Notes under the pieces: generated by a model
The model's database searches: none
What the model saw: only the letters and a program-made list of their open reading frames with translations
What the model was told of the DNA's origin: nothing
In this document: positions 35,831 through 45,091 of the stretch, one piece after another
Layout: every line of letters starts with the position of its first letter
How positions within the stretch are numbered: position 1 is the stretch's first letter
Translations under genes and position numbers: made by a program
DNA from: Proteocatella sp041738345
Lineage (GTDB): Bacteria; Bacillota; Clostridia; Peptostreptococcales; Filifactoraceae
Direction: 5' to 3'
NCBI GenBank assembly: GCA_041738345.1
Contig: JBGSPX010000016.1
Span: forward strand, 21,396 to 85,395
Length of the DNA: 64,000 bases

Positions 35831-38797
35831 TCACCCCCCTATAGCAATATCAATAACTTTTAAAAGCCTGTCTCTGTCTAGCTTATATTCGTAATAGTCA
35901 AATCCCTTTTCTAAACCTATGCTCCTATTATAATCTCCTGTCATTGATGTTACTGCAATAACTGGTATATGAGATAATGATGCACTTTCTTTCATACGTT
36001 TTACAAATTCATATCCGTCCATTACAGGCATTTGAACATCCGATATTACTACATCGACCATACTGTGACTTAATAAATCCAGGGCTTCTCTTCCATTATC
36101 TGCAAGATATACCTGATATCCAGCTCCTAAAAGATAGTTCTGTGTCATTTGCTGGAAAAAAGGTGTGTCTTCTACTACTAAAACAGATTTTCCTTTTCTA
36201 TAATCATATTGAACATTTTCATTTCTATCTGGATCTGCAATCTCAAAAAGTTCATATATATTTATAACCAGCATTATTTTATTATCATAAATAGATGAAC
36301 CAATAAGCCCTTTCATTTTTATCTCTTGGTCATCTAGTTTTAGAGATACCTTTATATTATCTTGAATTGATTTTGCAAGTATTCCCATTGGATGTCTTAC
36401 CAATTTAGGAATTATTATATACGCAAACTCTTGCGATAAATCGCAACTACTAACGTCAAGATAATCTTCTGGTCTTACTATCCTTAACGAATCACCTCTA
36501 TGATTCACATACATTTTATTTCCTATTGTTTCAATTTCAGCTAGTCTTATTTTTTCAATTCTTGATACCATTGCTATATCAAGTGCATACAATTCATTTC
36601 CAGAACACTTAAATAACAATAAATTCTGTGTTTCATTTAGATTGGACTGATTTTCAAGATTTTCTGCAAAAGCTTCACTTCCATCTAGGAATTTAAGTTC
36701 AGAAATCCTAACTATACCTTCTGCATCGATTATCATAGCAGTCTTACCATCTCCTAATATTGTAACTCCCGAATATGCTAAACAGTCTTTGAGATACATA
36801 GGCACTGGTTTTACAAGAGTTTCTTCACTTCCAAGTACATCCTCAACCGCTAAGCCAAATCTTCTTTTACCTTGCCTTATAATAAGCACTCTTATTCCTT
36901 TATCACCTTCTACTTCGTCACCTATTTTTAATACTTTTGAAAGATGTACTACTGGTATAAGCTGTCCTCTGAGTCTAAATACCTCTGCATTTTGAACAAA
37001 TTCTATTTTTTTAAGCTCATCATCCCTTATCCTTACAATTTCTTGAACATCAACTTGAGGTATTATAAATCTGTGTCGACAAGTAGAAACAACTAACGAT
37101 TGTACGATTGCAAGTGTAAGCGGAAGTATTAATCTAACTGTAGTCCCTTCACCTATTGTCGTAAATATTTCTACAGAGCCTCCAAGTTTTTCTATGTTAG
37201 TCTTAACTACATCCATTCCAACCCCTCTACCCGATACATCTGTAAGCTTTTGGGCAGTTGAAAATCCTGGTCTAAATATAAGTTTTATAATTTCCGACTC
37301 ACTCATTGAATCAAGCTCGCTCTGTGCTAAGACCCCTTTTTCTAGTGCTGATTTTTTTATTTTTTCAGCATCCATCCCTTTTCCATCATCAATTATGTCT
37401 ATATTTACCGCTCCACATTCGTGATATGCTCTTAATTTTATAATCCCAATTCTTGATTTTCCATCCGCTTCTCTTTCATCAGGAAGCTCTAACCCATGAT
37501 CTGCTGAATTTCTTATAAGATGCGTAAGTGGATCTCCTAACCCTTCAATTATAGATTTATCAAGTTCAACATCGGCACCTTCTATTATCAGTTCTATTTC
37601 TTTTGAAAGATTCTTTGATATATCTCTTATAACTCTAGGAAATTTATTAAATACATTTCCTACAGGTTGCATTCTAGTCTGCATAATTTTTTCCTGCATA
37701 CTACTTGTAAGGTAATCTACATTTTGCAATATAGAGGAAAGTCCAATTATACTTTTTTTATGATCTTCTAATGTACTTAGTAATTGATTTCTTGCAAGTA
37801 CCATCTCACTAGCCATATTTAAAAGATCATTTAGCACCGAAAGATGCACTCTTATAGTTTCATCGCTTGTACTTGAAGTAATACTTTTTTCTTCTGAAGG
37901 AACCTCTTTCTTTGGAACCTCTTTCTTTGGAATGTCTTTCTTTGGAACGTCCTTTTTAATTTCCTCTTTTTTAGAGTTGTCTTTTTTTGTTTGAGCATTA
38001 TCTATAACATCAGTTTTCTCAGCGCTCTCTTCGGTTAATTCATATATACTCTCTTCTGATATATCTATAGTATGTGCAAGTAGTTTTTTATCTAACACTG
38101 TAGTTATTATTAAATCTAAAGTAACATCAAAATCCTCATCCTCTAGTGCTTTTAAAACATCTTCTAAGGAAGTTATTTTACTATAATCCATGCTCATATC
38201 TACAAGCATTCCTATAGATTGGATTGTATTGAATAGCTTTACTGGTCCATCTTCATATTCAAGTAAATCTCCATTCATTTTTAAAATAAGTTCATATACA
38301 TGATGTCCATATCTAAGACTATCTTTTATAAGTACTGCATTCAAACCTTCTAATTTGAATTTACTTTTTTCTTTAATAGCAATAAACTTAGGACTCTCAT
38401 TTTCTTTTTCTTTTGAACCATCACTTCTTTCTAAAATTTTTGATAATGCTTTTTTGACTTCACTTATATCTACATTTTCACTTTCCGAAACATTGTGTAC
38501 CATTTCTTTTAATACATCATTAGCTACTAGAAGCAAATCTAAATCTTTTTCATCTAATAATACTGCTCCACTTCTAAATGCTCCTATTACGGTTTCCATA
38601 ATATGTGAAAGCTCTACAATATTTATAAGTCCAAAGAAACCTGCTGTTCCTTTTATGCTGTGAACTGCTCTAAATATATCATTTATGGTTTCTTCTGTGA
38701 AAAAGTCTGCCTTCTTTATTAAACATGCTTCTAAATGCTCTAGATGAGATTTGGCTTCGTCTACAAATTCTTGTATAAAATCTTGATTTCGAATCAA
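35831..38797 (-). CDS. cheA: Hybrid chemotaxis kinase CheA with second CheW module and receiver
   Basis: The protein has about 988 residues from TTG at 38797, seven bases after a GGGGGGG site; an ATG at 38812 has no site. Order: Hpt with FRAVHSIKGTAGFF near 40, a P2-like region, a Lys/Pro/Glu linker of five-residue repeats near 270-295, dimerisation domain, HATPase (HLIRNSADHGLELPDE near 424; GRGVGMDVVKTNI), CheW domain (about 570-700), a second CheW-like region (about 730-855), and a C-terminal receiver with Asp in VVISDVQMPVMDGYEF. The receiver tail suggests a phosphate sink or relay beyond CheY. Confidence 0.95.
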   Translation of the reverse strand: MIRNQDFIQEFVDEAKSHLEHLEACLIKKADFFTEETINDIFRAVHSIKGTAGFFGLINIVELSHIMETVIGAFRSGAVLLDEKDLDLLLVANDVLKEMVHNVSESENVDISEVKKALSKILERSDGSKEKENESPKFIAIKEKSKFKLEGLNAVLIKDSLRYGHHVYELILKMNGDLLEYEDGPVKLFNTIQSIGMLVDMSMDYSKITSLEDVLKALEDEDFDVTLDLIITTVLDKKLLAHTIDISEESIYELTEESAEKTDVIDNAQTKKDNSKKEEIKKDVPKKDIPKKEVPKKEVPSEEKSITSSTSDETIRVHLSVLNDLLNMASEMVLARNQLLSTLEDHKKSIIGLSSILQNVDYLTSSMQEKIMQTRMQPVGNVFNKFPRVIRDISKNLSKEIELIIEGADVELDKSIIEGLGDPLTHLIRNSADHGLELPDEREADGKSRIGIIKLRAYHECGAVNIDIIDDGKGMDAEKIKKSALEKGVLAQSELDSMSESEIIKLIFRPGFSTAQKLTDVSGRGVGMDVVKTNIEKLGGSVEIFTTIGEGTTVRLILPLTLAIVQSLVVSTCRHRFIIPQVDVQEIVRIRDDELKKIEFVQNAEVFRLRGQLIPVVHLSKVLKIGDEVEGDKGIRVLIIRQGKRRFGLAVEDVLGSEETLVKPVPMYLKDCLAYSGVTILGDGKTAMIIDAEGIVRISELKFLDGSEAFAENLENQSNLNETQNLLLFKCSGNELYALDIAMVSRIEKIRLAEIETIGNKMYVNHRGDSLRIVRPEDYLDVSSCDLSQEFAYIIIPKLVRHPMGILAKSIQDNIKVSLKLDDQEIKMKGLIGSSIYDNKIMLVINIYELFEIADPDRNENVQYDYRKGKSVLVVEDTPFFQQMTQNYLLGAGYQVYLADNGREALDLLSHSMVDVVISDVQMPVMDGYEFVKRMKESASLSHIPVIAVTSMTGDYNRSIGLEKGFDYYEYKLDRDRLLKVIDIAIGG
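37899..37958. repeat. 15-bp tandem repeat inside cheA
   Basis: Four near-identical 15-base units (GGAACCTCTTTCTTT on the plus strand) encode the repeated K-K-[DE]-[VI]-P linker of CheA. Copy number could vary by slippage without shifting frame. Confidence 0.8.
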
Positions 38798-38820
38798 ATT
38801 AAGCCCCCCCATATATAAAG

Positions 38821-39558
38821 TTAACTTATTTCAAAAACTGTATCTAATTTCATCACTTTAAGTAAATTACGTATGCTGTCTGATACCCCAGTCACTCTTA
38901 ATTTCAAACCTTTTGCTGCAAGCGTTTTATATAATCCTATTAAAAAAGTTATACCCATAGAATCTATACTTCGTGTATTATTTAAATCTATACAAATTAC
39001 TTTTATTTCATCTGATACATCACTTGTAACCTCATTGCACCTCTCGACAATATCCTTTATATTAGGGGCTATGAGATTTTCATTCAAAATTATTGTCAAC
39101 ACTTCACTATCATACTTCAGCTCCATAAGCTTCTCCTCCTCAAATTCGTATATTTCTTTATCTCCAAACGTATATTCTACAGATGTTTTTCCCTCACTTA
39201 TTTCTATTGAAAAACCTAAATCACGTATTGTCTGCAAACCTCTATTTCTATTTTGAGTTATATCTTCAAATTTATCAAAATCAAAATCTTTCGATATTTC
39301 AAATTCTCTTCCTTCATCCCTCGCTTCTACTTTTATCCCCTGTTTGTCTATGATTATACTGTAATCTACAAACAATTGAGGATTTAATTCATTCCCATGT
39401 TCTATCGCGTTGTTAAAAATCTCCCTTAAAACAAATTCTACTACAAACAGAAATTCATCAGAAACATTTCTATAGTTTCGCTTTATTAAATAACACAGCT
39501 TCATAACTTCATAATCTACTGATTCAAATGTCGATTCTATTTTATTTATATATTTCAA
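38821..39558 (-). CDS. RsbW-like anti-sigma kinase fused to a STAS anti-anti-sigma domain
   Basis: This 245-residue protein starts with TTG behind GGGGGA; the TTG overlaps the stop of the gene before it. Residues 1-140 form a HATPase of the RsbW/SpoIIAB kind (FVLREIFNNAIEHGNEL N-box; EARDEGREFEIS; RGLQTIRDLGF). Residues 150-245 form a STAS domain (VICIDLNNTRSIDSMGITFLIGLY) with Ser in the usual phospho-site position. Kinase and its usual antagonist in one chain is an uncommon arrangement and implies an internal partner switch, probably reset by the REC-PP2C phosphatase of this operon. Confidence 0.85.
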   Translation of the reverse strand: MKYINKIESTFESVDYEVMKLCYLIKRNYRNVSDEFLFVVEFVLREIFNNAIEHGNELNPQLFVDYSIIIDKQGIKVEARDEGREFEISKDFDFDKFEDITQNRNRGLQTIRDLGFSIEISEGKTSVEYTFGDKEIYEFEEEKLMELKYDSEVLTIILNENLIAPNIKDIVERCNEVTSDVSDEIKVICIDLNNTRSIDSMGITFLIGLYKTLAAKGLKLRVTGVSDSIRNLLKVMKLDTVFEIS

Positions 39559-40862
39559 TCTATTCCCCCCTCTCTATTTTGAAGAGATGATTTTACTTGA
39601 TTAAACAATTCTTGATTTTCTAATAAGGATTTTATCTGTTTTGGAAGTTCTGGCATGAAACCTCTATTTCTAGAAACCATAACGATAAGTTCTCTTGATG
39701 CATCTATGTCTGACTTTCTAGCTTTTTCAATTAAATTTAATAAGTCTATATTATCTTTTCTCTTTATATCATCTCTAGCTTTAATTATAGACTCAAACCC
39801 TAAGGATTGTTTTAATTCTTTATTTAATACATTGAGCTTTAATTCTATTTTATTATCAAATTTATTATTTCTAAAAGAGTATAATACAATTCCTGAATTT
39901 ATATTTTGTTTGGATGAATCGTCTATTAATCCATAATTTTGAGCTATATCAAAAACTTCACTTGAATTCAAATCTATTGCTTCTTTTAAATTTATAGATA
40001 TACTAACATCCATATTTTTACTTTTTGACTCAAATAAATCTTTAAGAAATCTAATTACAACCTCTGTATTTTCATTTGAATTTTCTATTGCTTCTGATAG
40101 CGACGGTTTTATTTTAGGTTCAGATAAAGAAAATTCATTTACCTCTTGAAGCTCAAAATTATCTAAAAATACCGAACTATTAAATACCGATTGAATCTCA
40201 CTATATCCAGCTGCAGTTTCTATAAATATCTCAAAACCGTTATTTCTTATTTGTTCTGATGCATCAGGATTATCTGCTAACTGCTCTGGTACATGTTTTA
40301 ATTGTTTTGATATATCTCCTAATGCGTGTACCATAGCAAATGCCCTTAAATTCTCCATTTCACAATCTGGCAAAAATTTAACTTTAGCATAATAATAAGT
40401 ATTTGCAGATACATTTTTATTTTCCTTAATTTTTTGTTTTCCATTTTTCAACTCATCTAAAAACTCTATAATATGTTCAATTAAATCCTCTGGAATTTCA
40501 CTTATTTCAGCTTTTTCTTTAACCTTATCAAGTTCAAATGATAAAAAGTCTACCCCTTCAAAAATCACATCTATAAGCCGTTTTACATCATATTCTTCAT
40601 CTGGATTTTCTCGTATAAAGTAAAATAAATCTTCTACCTTATGGGCTACATTTGCTATATTGTCATACATCATCATAGATGAAGCCCCTTTTATCGAATG
40701 CATACATCTAAAAATTTCATCTATCTTCTGTGGTTCAAAATATTTTAATTTCTCTGTTTGAAGAAGTGCTTCTTCTATATTTTCTATCTGCTGTCTGGTC
40801 TCTATAATGTATGCCTCAACCATAGATTCATTCATAGTATCATTCTCATAGTTTGAAATCAT
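39555..40862 (-). CDS. Hpt-domain protein with long unknown C-terminal part
   Basis: This 435-residue protein has an N-terminal Hpt domain like CheA P1 (DEIFRCMHSIKGASSMMMYDN near residue 47-67, acceptor His included). The rest (about 130-435) is acidic and alpha-helical, with a CheA P2-like piece around 150-225, but no kinase core. It could be a phosphate acceptor or a decoy of the CheA pathway. It leads the operon, 99 bases after the hybrid kinase gene. Confidence 0.75.
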   Translation of the reverse strand: MISNYENDTMNESMVEAYIIETRQQIENIEEALLQTEKLKYFEPQKIDEIFRCMHSIKGASSMMMYDNIANVAHKVEDLFYFIRENPDEEYDVKRLIDVIFEGVDFLSFELDKVKEKAEISEIPEDLIEHIIEFLDELKNGKQKIKENKNVSANTYYYAKVKFLPDCEMENLRAFAMVHALGDISKQLKHVPEQLADNPDASEQIRNNGFEIFIETAAGYSEIQSVFNSSVFLDNFELQEVNEFSLSEPKIKPSLSEAIENSNENTEVVIRFLKDLFESKSKNMDVSISINLKEAIDLNSSEVFDIAQNYGLIDDSSKQNINSGIVLYSFRNNKFDNKIELKLNVLNKELKQSLGFESIIKARDDIKRKDNIDLLNLIEKARKSDIDASRELIVMVSRNRGFMPELPKQIKSLLENQELFNQVKSSLQNREGGID

Positions 40863-40961
40863 AAATACCCCACCGCTTTCTCTTTTAAATAAATATTTCT
40901 AATTTTGACCCACTATCTAATAGCTACCCAAAGTAAATGTTTTTTATAGCTTTTAATAGCT

Positions 40962-43295
40962 TTACTCTATATATTTTTTTATAACTTCACTCAGTTTTTC
41001 AATTTTTATAGGCTTTGTAAGAAAATCGTCCATCCCCGATTCAAACGCTTTTTCTCGCTCCTCCTTCATAGCTCCTGCTGTAAGTGCTACTATTGGAACA
41101 TGTTTTGATAATGATTTTTCATATTTTCTAATTCTTCTTGTAGCCTCCTGTCCATCTAACTCTGGCATCTGAACATCCATTAAAATTAAGTCTATTTTGT
41201 TATTTTGTGCTAACTCTACCGCTTTAAGTCCATTTTCTGCCTCTAAAATATTTACATTAGGTACTATCGCATTTATAAGTGATTTTATTAATTTCATATT
41301 TATTGCCACATCCTCCGCAATCAATATAGAAATTATATTTTTATTAAATAATTCACTGTTTTTAAAGTCTTGAGAGCTTAAAATAATATCTTTTTCAAAT
41401 TTTTGTGATATAGTTTCATTCCTAAAAATTTTCAGTTCATTTTTTTCCGTATTATGAATAAATGAATAAAGTTCATCTATTTTTATAGGCTTTGCCATAG
41501 TGTAACTTATTACCGATGGTTTATCATTTTGGAAACTTATTTCATCAGAAGGTCCATGAAGTAGTAGCACTGGAATATTTAGTTTTTCAAATATTCCAGC
41601 CGATTTATTATAATCTGATATAACAATATCAAACTTATTATTTTCTACTAATTTTATCGCTTCCATCAAACTGTTACACGCAATACTCTCTACGCCCCAG
41701 TACTTCAAATTATTTTGAAGTACCGCTTTACTTTTTCTGTTATCCTCTATAATAAGTATTTTTTTTATTTTTCCATTTTTAGGTAATTTAAGCTTTGGTT
41801 CTCGTTTATACGCGGTTTCTATAGAAAAGCTAAATGTACTTCCAGCTCCAAATTCGCTTTCAAGCGCTATATCTCCTCCCATTCGCTCTGCTAATAATCT
41901 CGAAATCGTAAGTCCAAGACCCGTCCCTCCATATTTTCTTGTAGTAGAAGTATCCGCTTGAGAAAAAGCATTGAATATCTTACCTTGCTGTTCTGGTGTT
42001 ATTCCTATCCCTGTATCTATTACCAAAAAATTATACCGTCCAAACCCTTCACCTAAATCAACAAACTCTACTTTAAGTTCCACTTCTCCATTTTCTGTAA
42101 ATTTGATTGCATTGTTTAGTAGATTTATAAGAATTTGTTTCACTCTTATCGGGTCTAGTTTTGCTATTCTAGGATATTCTGGAGATATATTTATAATAAG
42201 CTCTATATCCTTTTTGGAAGCATTGTATCTGACTATATCCATACTATGTTCTGCAAGCTTCACTATATCTGTTTCTATAAAATTAAATTCTAGCTTTCCA
42301 GCTTCTATTTTTGAAAAATCTAAAATATCATTGACTATTCCAAGTAATGCCTTGCCAGATATATCAATATTTTCTAAATATTGTTTTTGTACTCTATCTA
42401 AATAAGTTTTTTGTAAGAGTTCTGCAAATCCTATTACTGCATTAAGCGGAGTTCTTATTTCATGACTCATATTTGCAAGAAATTCTGACTTTGCTTTATT
42501 AGCACTTTCAGCTATTTTCTTTGCTCTTAAAAGTTCATCTTCTTCTCGCTTACTTTGTGTTATGTCTAATCCCATACATATTATTCCATCAATATTTCCT
42601 TTTATATCATAGGTTGGTGATTTTGTAGTTTTTAGCCATGTCGAAGTGCCATATTTAGGATGAATTATTTCAATTTTATCAACTATGGATTTCCCAGATT
42701 TTATTACCAGTTCATCATCTCTTCTCTGATTATCCGCTGATTCAACATCAAAAAAATCATAATCCGTTTTACCTTCCAAACTTTCATTTCCTATTGCCAC
42801 TACATCACAAAAACGTTTATTGACAAATTTATATACAAAATTTTTATCTTTTTGCCCTATAATTACAGGTACTGTATTTGATAATATATCAAATCGTTCA
42901 CGCTCTCTTTGTAACAATAGTTCTTTTTCTTTTTGAGCCGTAATATCTATGAATAGTGTATAAAAATAACCTTTCTTATCTGAATGCACTTGAATTTTAT
43001 ACCATCTTTGGAAGCCTTCTTCATATTGTTCAAAGGTTTCATCGCCTCCATTAATTGCTAGGTTCCCATAATAAGCTATCCAGTCAAATTTAGAGTTTTT
43101 TATTTTTGGAAAAACATCAGTTATTCTTCTATTCAAAACTTCAGCTTCCTTTAACCCTGTTAGTTTTTCAAAAGCTTTATTTACTTCTAAAAAATAATAA
43201 TCTACAGGATTCTTATCATTATCAAAAATAACTTTATGATAAGCATATCCAAAAGAAGATGTCTTAATTAAATTCATAAGAGACTTATTTTTCAT
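40962..43295 (-). CDS. PAS-PAS hybrid sensor histidine kinase with two receivers
   Basis: This 777-residue protein has two PAS domains (about 5-125 and 130-255), HisKA with the phospho-His in FLANMSHEIRTPLNAVIGF near 274, and HATPase with LINLLNNAIKFTENGE near 390 and YGGTGLGLTIS near 460. Receiver 1 is worn (ISDYNKSAG; around 510-620). Receiver 2 is complete (LILMDVQMPELDGQEA near 706-721; LTKPIK). No membrane helix, so it senses a cytosolic signal, perhaps redox or a small ligand. Probably feeds the Hpt proteins downstream. Confidence 0.92.
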   Translation of the reverse strand: MKNKSLMNLIKTSSFGYAYHKVIFDNDKNPVDYYFLEVNKAFEKLTGLKEAEVLNRRITDVFPKIKNSKFDWIAYYGNLAINGGDETFEQYEEGFQRWYKIQVHSDKKGYFYTLFIDITAQKEKELLLQRERERFDILSNTVPVIIGQKDKNFVYKFVNKRFCDVVAIGNESLEGKTDYDFFDVESADNQRRDDELVIKSGKSIVDKIEIIHPKYGTSTWLKTTKSPTYDIKGNIDGIICMGLDITQSKREEDELLRAKKIAESANKAKSEFLANMSHEIRTPLNAVIGFAELLQKTYLDRVQKQYLENIDISGKALLGIVNDILDFSKIEAGKLEFNFIETDIVKLAEHSMDIVRYNASKKDIELIINISPEYPRIAKLDPIRVKQILINLLNNAIKFTENGEVELKVEFVDLGEGFGRYNFLVIDTGIGITPEQQGKIFNAFSQADTSTTRKYGGTGLGLTISRLLAERMGGDIALESEFGAGSTFSFSIETAYKREPKLKLPKNGKIKKILIIEDNRKSKAVLQNNLKYWGVESIACNSLMEAIKLVENNKFDIVISDYNKSAGIFEKLNIPVLLLHGPSDEISFQNDKPSVISYTMAKPIKIDELYSFIHNTEKNELKIFRNETISQKFEKDIILSSQDFKNSELFNKNIISILIAEDVAINMKLIKSLINAIVPNVNILEAENGLKAVELAQNNKIDLILMDVQMPELDGQEATRRIRKYEKSLSKHVPIVALTAGAMKEEREKAFESGMDDFLTKPIKIEKLSEVIKKYIE

Positions 43296-43385
43296 AACAG
43301 CATTCTCCTCTATTGTTACTTAATTTGATTTAATTTCTACCCTAAATTAACAATTTAAAAACATTTCAAATTGTCTAATAACATA

Positions 43386-43446
43386 AAAATCCCAGATTAT
43401 TTACTTACAATTTTCACTGTAAGCATATAATAATCTAGGATTTTTC
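43386..43446 (-). terminator. Long hairpin terminator after the stalk-domain gene
   Basis: AAAAATCC-AGATTATT pairs with AATAATCT-GGATTTTT around an inner CTTACA / TGTAAG stem; T-rich on both sides. It lies between the end of the 43480 gene and the start region of the hybrid kinase. Confidence 0.75.
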
Positions 43447-43479
43447 ATAATTTAATTAAATTTTATTTGTTATAGTTTT

Positions 43480-44784
43480 CTATAGTATAGAAAGCAAAAC
43501 ACCATCTTTTATATAGAATACAGAATCGACATAACCCTCTTCATACACCCATAATTCTATTTTAGAGAATTTAGTTTCTACCTTAGCAATTTGGTCTGGA
43601 GTTCTCATTTTCTGAACAACAAGCATGTCCGATTTCATTCCAACCCATGGAATATTTCCTTTTAATCGTTCCCAATCACTATTTTCCCAATTAAATAAAG
43701 TCTTAGGGTCTTTTTCCAAAATTCCACTATATTTATTAGGTTTAGCATTAGATATATAATCTAAAATTGGTTTTGCTGAGATTACTGCTTGAAGTTTATC
43801 GTTTACTGTAACTTTAAACAAAGTATCTTCTCCAAGTATTATTTGTCCATCTAAATCTTTGTTACTTGAAGCAAAATCAAATTTTGAATTTCCTGTCTCT
43901 GATAATTTTTTCCAAGTATTTAAATCAAAATAATGGTCTACTATAGATACTTTTATATAGTTTCCAGTTGCCGAAGTTTTTATAATATCCTCAAGTTTTA
44001 AAAATGTATCTTTTTCTGGGTCATATAATGTACTGCTTCCTGTAGTTTGTTCCATTAATCTTGCATCTATCCAATATGATTTCTTTACAAAAGGTGATAC
44101 CTTTGACCAACCTTTAGCATAACCCTCTAGGTTATATTCTGGTACATTTTGTGATAATTTTCCATTTGCAGTATACATATTGTAGAATTTTACATTATAA
44201 TTAGCTCCAGTATAACGCATTTCATTTGTTTTAGTTCCATTATAGTACTTTAGCTCAAACTCTTTGTATGGAGGTGTTTTTTCGTATCCACCATATCGCC
44301 ACTCTATTATATTTGATTTACTAAGAAGAATTATATTAGAGCTGTTATTCCAAACTATATTATAACCCATATTTTCAGAAAGAAACCTAAGCGGAATCAT
44401 GGTTTTTCCGTTTATTGCTACTGCTGGTGCATCCATCATCATCTCTACATCATTAACAAAAGCAGTCTTGCTTCCAAGCTTAAATATTATTTTAAGATTT
44501 TCATTTGTTGCTGTAGCTGTCTTTTGAGCTTGATTCCAGTCTACACTTAGTCCAAATTCTTGAAATATAACTCCCATAGGCACCATTACCCTAGAATTAA
44601 TGCTTTGTGGTTTTGCATCAAATTTAAGCTCTTTTCCATCTAGAAAAACTCTTATGTTCTTGGTTTTGCTATAATCAATATTTTCAAAAACTACGCTGTT
44701 TGAACTTTCCTCTGCCCATGCCGAGGCAATAGTTCCAAGTACCATCATTGCAATTACAAAAAATACTAGTATTTTTTTAATCAT
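43480..44784 (-). CDS. Secreted protein with copper-amine-oxidase N-terminal (stalk) domain
   Basis: This 434-residue protein has a signal peptide (hydrophobic 5-21, ending AWAEE), then two stalk-domain repeats at about 38-150 (IRVFLDGKELKFDAKPQ, RVMVPMGVIFQEFGL, AVAINGKTMIPLRFLSENMGYNIVW). The remaining 280 residues match nothing I recognise. Proteins like this are secreted or wall-associated in Clostridia. GAGGGGGT lies seven bases before ATG. Single gene. Confidence 0.85.
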   Translation of the reverse strand: MIKKILVFFVIAMMVLGTIASAWAEESSNSVVFENIDYSKTKNIRVFLDGKELKFDAKPQSINSRVMVPMGVIFQEFGLSVDWNQAQKTATATNENLKIIFKLGSKTAFVNDVEMMMDAPAVAINGKTMIPLRFLSENMGYNIVWNNSSNIILLSKSNIIEWRYGGYEKTPPYKEFELKYYNGTKTNEMRYTGANYNVKFYNMYTANGKLSQNVPEYNLEGYAKGWSKVSPFVKKSYWIDARLMEQTTGSSTLYDPEKDTFLKLEDIIKTSATGNYIKVSIVDHYFDLNTWKKLSETGNSKFDFASSNKDLDGQIILGEDTLFKVTVNDKLQAVISAKPILDYISNAKPNKYSGILEKDPKTLFNWENSDWERLKGNIPWVGMKSDMLVVQKMRTPDQIAKVETKFSKIELWVYEEGYVDSVFYIKDGVLLSIL

Positions 44785-45091
44785 TTTTATACCCCCTCTG
44801 TTTAAATTTTTACAATTTAATGCCCTTTGTGTTTTTGTCTTTGTATACTAACTTAATTAATTTATACCCTTAATATATTACACTAAAAGTATATCATATT
44901 TATTTTTATTTAAAATAATAAATTTAAAAATATTTTTTTGAAATATTTGGGGCGAAGTTAGAGATTTTTATTTTCATACCATATTATATAAATGGTATGT
45001 TTATTTCACCTTGACTTTTTATTTCATTATTGATAATCTTGAAATTAGATAGTACTGTTAGGAAAATTTTTATATCTAAGGGGTGAATTAT
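44785..45091. promoter_or_regulatory. Divergent intergenic region with CATACCAT inverted repeat
   Basis: About 300 bases separate the stalk-protein gene (minus) from the HATPase-PIN operon (plus). CATACCAT at 44975-44982 and ATGGTATG at 44992-44999 are perfect eight-base arms around nine A/T bases, about 95 bases before the operon start. This is a candidate operator or transcript hairpin for the plus-strand operon. Nothing else stands out, and no riboswitch fold was recognised. Confidence 0.45.

Noticed and set aside
44785..44960. Possible riboswitch upstream of the stalk-domain gene
   Set aside because: The minus-strand leader lacks the conserved cores of c-di-GMP or other classes I could recall.
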